NCBI RefSeq assembly: GCF_010977555.1 | Contig: NZ_CP048815.1 | Location: 1,604,501-1,668,500 of the forward strand | Reading direction: 5' to 3' | DNA: 64,000 bases | DNA from: Caulobacter rhizosphaerae | GTDB taxonomy: Bacteria > Pseudomonadota > Alphaproteobacteria > Caulobacterales > Caulobacteraceae | Part shown: in pieces, positions 61,526 to 64,000 of the stretch | Numbering within the stretch: the first letter of the stretch is position 1 | Layout of the letters: every line of letters begins with the position of its first letter | The notes under the pieces: generated by a model | Databases searched by the model: none | What the model saw: the letters and a program-made list of their open reading frames with translations, nothing else | What the model was told of the DNA's origin: nothing | Program-made: the position numbers and the translations under genes

Positions 61526-61556
61526 GGGGAGCTGTCTCGAAGTGATCGAGCTCCCC
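61526..61556. terminator. Hairpin between convergent iclR and amidohydrolase genes
   Basis: GGGGAGCT (61526-61533) pairs with AGCTCCCC (61549-61556), 15-base loop, no T-run on either side. Possibly a bidirectional transcription barrier. Confidence 0.35.
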
Positions 61557-61557
61557 G

Positions 61558-62790
61558 CTAGAGGGGCAGGCCCGCCAGCTTCATGCCGTTTTCGTACATG
61601 ACCTTGGCCGTATCCGCGTCGCTCAGGTCCTTGCAGGCCTCGTCGGCGAAGATGCGCGGCTCCTCGACGCCCTCGGAGTGCGGGTAGTCCGAACCCATCA
61701 GCAGCCAGTCGGCGTCGCCGGTCTGGTCGACGATGGCTTTGATGTTGTCCTCGGGATAGGCCACGATCTTGACGTGGCGCTTGAAGATCTTGCTGGGCCG
61801 CTCCTTGAGCTGGCCGGCGGGCCAGTAGCCGTTCTTGGCCATGCCCCGCACCTTGTCCATCTTGACCAGCATCGACGGCACCCATTCCGCGCCGTTCTCG
61901 GCCGAGATCAGGGTGATGTTGGGGAAGCGCTCGAAGAAGTTCAGCAGGACGAAGCTGGACAGGGTCTCGATCACCGGCCGTTCGGAATAGCCGTGCATCC
62001 ACATGAAGGCGGTCTGACGCAGGCGCGACTTCTGCATCGGCTCGCCCCACACGGCCATGTGGTCCTTCAGGTAGATGGCTTCGGAGACGTGGAAGACCAC
62101 GCCGACGCTAGCCTCGTTGAGGATGGCCCAGAACGGGTCGTGGTCGGGATGGGCCGGGGCCTTGCCGTTGTAGGGGCCCATCGGCATCAGGACGAACTTT
62201 GCGCCGTTGGCCACCGCCCACTTGGCCTGCTCGATCGCCTGGGGCAGATCGGCCAGGGTCAGGACCGGGCAGCTGAAGATCTTGTTCTTATAGTTGAACT
62301 TCCACTGGTCGAGCATCCAGCGGTTATAGGCGTTGAGGATCGCGTAGGCGGGATCGGGCTCGTCCAGATAGCTGATCGCGCTGACGAAATTGCCGCAATA
62401 CAGCATCGAGGAGCGAACGTCCCACTTGTCGAGCACCTTCACGCGCTCGGCCGGGTCGGTCATGGTCGGGGTGATCGGCACCCGCATGTCGACCTCGGCC
62501 TTGCCTTCCTTCTGGGCCCGCAGCCACTCGTGCAGCTTGCCCGGCGGCGGGATCTTGAAGTCCTCGGTCATGTAGTCGGCGCTGATCTCGACCTTGCGCT
62601 TGCCCACGTGCAGGGCGAACTGGCCGTCGTCGGCGACCTTGTAGTTCAGGCCCCAGTCTTCCTTGTACTTGGCCGGCACATAGACGTCGAAGGCCTCAGG
62701 CGTCTCGTAAAGGTGGGTGTCGGCGTCGAAGATCGGACCCTTGTAGCGCCAGCCGGTCGCTTGATCCGGGGCGATGGCGGTGTCGGTCAT
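61558..62790 (-). CDS. Amidohydrolase_2 family metal-dependent hydrolase
   Basis: 410 residues. IFDADTHLYE carries the DxDxH-type metal motif, later histidines are in VVFHVSEA and MWMHGYSERP, and GSDYPHSEG is the terminal Asp motif. This is the ACMSD-like amidohydrolase_2 layout, which covers decarboxylases and C-C or C-N hydrolases. The family is frequent in aromatic and steroid-like degradation. Two palindromes lie upstream, suggesting dual control. Confidence 0.88.
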   Translation of the reverse strand: MTDTAIAPDQATGWRYKGPIFDADTHLYETPEAFDVYVPAKYKEDWGLNYKVADDGQFALHVGKRKVEISADYMTEDFKIPPPGKLHEWLRAQKEGKAEVDMRVPITPTMTDPAERVKVLDKWDVRSSMLYCGNFVSAISYLDEPDPAYAILNAYNRWMLDQWKFNYKNKIFSCPVLTLADLPQAIEQAKWAVANGAKFVLMPMGPYNGKAPAHPDHDPFWAILNEASVGVVFHVSEAIYLKDHMAVWGEPMQKSRLRQTAFMWMHGYSERPVIETLSSFVLLNFFERFPNITLISAENGAEWVPSMLVKMDKVRGMAKNGYWPAGQLKERPSKIFKRHVKIVAYPEDNIKAIVDQTGDADWLLMGSDYPHSEGVEEPRIFADEACKDLSDADTAKVMYENGMKLAGLPL

Positions 62791-62824
62791 GAGGGTCTCC
62801 TCGCCGGTGTGCGGCGCAATTTGC

Positions 62825-62851
62825 AGAAAACTGAATATCGTTCAATTTTCT
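62825..62851. promoter_or_regulatory. 27-bp AT-rich inverted repeat upstream of the amidohydrolase gene
   Basis: AGAAAACTGAA (62825-62835) and TTCAATTTTCT (62841-62851), one mismatch, 5-base spacer, 34-61 bp before the start. Typical of a TetR operator; different from the regulon palindrome at 62895. Confidence 0.65.
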
Positions 62852-62894
62852 GTTCACCTGGGCGAGATGTCAAGGTTCTGGTCGGCCCAGGGGC

Positions 62895-62908
62895 ATCGCG
62901 CATGCGAT
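62895..62908. promoter_or_regulatory. ATCGC-N4-GCGAT palindrome, exact copy
   Basis: ATCGC-GCAT-GCGAT, between the thioesterase stop and the amidohydrolase start (104 bp before it). Confidence 0.7.
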
Positions 62909-62918
62909 CCGCGCCGGT

Positions 62919-63365
62919 TCAGCCGAGAACCAGGTCCGCGACCGAGGCCTTCTGCGTCTCGGTCAGCGGCAGGGGCCGCCGGCCGGCGCGGTCGACATAG
63001 ACGTGAACGAAATAGCCGGCGGCCACCGGCGTCTCGCGGCCCTCGACGAAAAGGCCGATCTCGAACCGGATGCTCTTGTCGCCCAGCTTGCCGATGCGCA
63101 CGCCCGCCTGGACGGTCTGCGGAAACTCCACCGGGGCGAGGAAGTTGCAGTGGCTCTCGACGCACAGGCCGATCGACGGCGAGTCCGGCAGCCAGATGAC
63201 GCCGCGTTCGAACAGCATCCGGGTCACGGCGGTGTCGAACCAGCTGTAGTAGATGATGTTGTTGGCGTGGCCGTAGGGGTCGCCGTCGGCCCAGCGCGTC
63301 GGGATGTCCACCCACCAACCGTAGTGTTCGCGGCGCTCGTCCTGGGGCTTGCGGGCATCGGTCAT
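62919..63365 (-). CDS. Acyl-CoA thioesterase (4HBT hot-dog)
   Basis: 148 residues, hot-dog fold. [25 protein letters not shown] carries the catalytic Asp of the YbgC/4-hydroxybenzoyl-CoA thioesterase group, followed by [27 protein letters not shown]. It hydrolyses an acyl-CoA. The start overlaps the folE stop by ATGA, so it is co-transcribed with folE rather than with the amidohydrolase. Confidence 0.9.
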   Translation of the reverse strand: MTDARKPQDERREHYGWWVDIPTRWADGDPYGHANNIIYYSWFDTAVTRMLFERGVIWLPDSPSIGLCVESHCNFLAPVEFPQTVQAGVRIGKLGDKSIRFEIGLFVEGRETPVAAGYFVHVYVDRAGRRPLPLTETQKASVADLVLG

Positions 63366-63943
63366 GCGGCGGAACCCTGGCGGACAAGGCGCAGGAATTC
63401 GGCGCGGGTCCGCGGGTCGTCGCGGACCACGCCGCGCAGGCTGCTGGTCGTCAGCCGCGAGCCCGGCGTGTTGACGCCGCGCAGGGTCATGCAGCTGTGC
63501 ACGGCCTCGATCACCACCCCCACGCCCTGCGGCTGCAGGACGTCCTCAATGGCCTGGGCGATTTCGGCGGTCAGCTTCTCCTGGATCTGCAGGCGCCGCG
63601 CGAAGCCGTTGACCACCCGCGCCAGCTTGGAGATGCCGACCACCTTGTTGGTGGGCAGGTAGCCGACATGGGCCACGCCGGTGACCGGCAGCATGTGGTG
63701 TTCGCAAAAGCTGACCACGCGGATGTTGCTGAGAACCACCAGCTGGTCGTAGCCGGCCACTTCCTGAAAGGTCCGCTCCAGGTAGCCGCGCGGGTCGGTC
63801 TCGTAGCCGGAGAACAGCTCGCGATACGACTTGGCCACGCGCTCGGGCGTGTCGAGCAGGCCTTCGCGCGACGGGTCGTCGCCGGCCCACTCCAGCAGTG
63901 TCCGGACAGCGGCTTCGGCGTCGGCCTGGCTCGGTTTGCTCAT
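63362..63943 (-). CDS. folE: GTP cyclohydrolase I
   Basis: 193 residues, normal length. Zinc and active-site residues C80 and H83 in FCEHHMLP and C151 in HSCMTLRGV are all present. It converts GTP to 7,8-dihydroneopterin triphosphate for folate synthesis. Follows an unidentified gene end by 10 bp on the same strand. Confidence 0.96.
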   Translation of the reverse strand: MSKPSQADAEAAVRTLLEWAGDDPSREGLLDTPERVAKSYRELFSGYETDPRGYLERTFQEVAGYDQLVVLSNIRVVSFCEHHMLPVTGVAHVGYLPTNKVVGISKLARVVNGFARRLQIQEKLTAEIAQAIEDVLQPQGVGVVIEAVHSCMTLRGVNTPGSRLTTSSLRGVVRDDPRTRAEFLRLVRQGSAA

Positions 63944-63953
63944 GGTCGGATGC

Positions 63954-64000
63954 TCACGCCTTCTCGAACAGGTGAACGGCGGACGCGGTTCCTAGACCGA
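63954..64000 (-). CDS. C-terminal end of an unidentified gene (cut by window edge)
   Basis: A minus-strand frame ending in TGA at 63956-63954 encodes the last 14 residues [14 protein letters not shown]. Its spacing of 10 bp to folE suggests an operon. Too short to identify. Confidence 0.35.
   Translation of the reverse strand, partial: GLGTASAVHLFEKA

Noticed and set aside
1..64000. CRISPR arrays, rRNA genes, insertion sequences and prophage
   Set aside because: I looked for regularly spaced direct repeats, rRNA signatures, transposase or integrase motifs and found none. The palindromic repeats are dispersed and without spacers, and the two tRNAs show no attachment-site duplication I could see.

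Overview
The window looks like chromosomal DNA of a Caulobacter-type alphaproteobacterium. It is GC-rich with strong G/C third-position bias. The left end has the gene neighbourhood ftsX-ftsE / MJ0042 zinc-ribbon protein / purine phosphoribosyltransferase and lysA-lptM-argH / tlpA, and several intergenic spaces carry palindromic repeat families. Genus is inferred from gene content and order, not proven.

Left third (1-22 kb), mostly housekeeping: division ABC transporter FtsEX; a zinc-ribbon membrane protein; a PRTase; a VapBC toxin-antitoxin; lysine and arginine biosynthesis; a TlpA thioredoxin; a cold-shock protein; GNAT, alpha/beta-hydrolase and acyltransferase genes; gluQ; a TetR regulator facing a 36-residue membrane microprotein across a perfect 29-bp palindrome; a GreA-type factor; an HNH protein behind three hairpins; SppA; and tRNA-Pro(CGG) and tRNA-Gln(UUG). 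Seven copies of two palindromic repeat families sit between genes (five here, two further right).

Middle and right (22-63 kb), a large catabolic or modification region: (i) 23.2-27.1 kb, a TetR-controlled unit of phosphotransferase, acyl-CoA dehydrogenase (ACAD) and two SDRs, resembling 4-hydroxyacyl-CoA metabolism; (ii) 27.7-36.6 kb, a tight seven-gene unit cysQ-cysD-cysNC-DUF1214-P450-sulfotransferase-DUF1254 that couples PAPS synthesis and PAP removal to a sulfotransferase and a monooxygenase; (iii) a TonB-dependent receptor; (iv) a FadJ-like protein with a two-subunit ACAD; (v) an Ap4A-phosphorylase-like protein, an old-yellow-enzyme, a PaaK-like CoA ligase with a shrunken pseudo-ligase partner, and a SnoaL-like protein; (vi) a two-subunit MaoC hydratase, a second two-subunit ACAD, and a degenerate plus an intact SDR; (vii) ALDH, GMC and L-2-hydroxyglutarate-oxidase-like flavoproteins, an IclR regulator, an amidohydrolase and a thioesterase. 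Paired ACAD and MaoC subunits recall steroid or terpenoid side-chain beta-oxidation, but no ring-cleavage genes are present and the substrate is unknown.

The most striking signal is a palindrome, ATCGC-N4-GCGAT. It occurs exactly in five intergenic spaces and with one mismatch at four more positions in three others. Together these cover essentially every promoter region from 27.6 to 62.9 kb. I read it as the operator of one regulon, probably controlled by the IclR or MarR protein encoded in the region. The right edge holds folE and the end of an unidentified gene.
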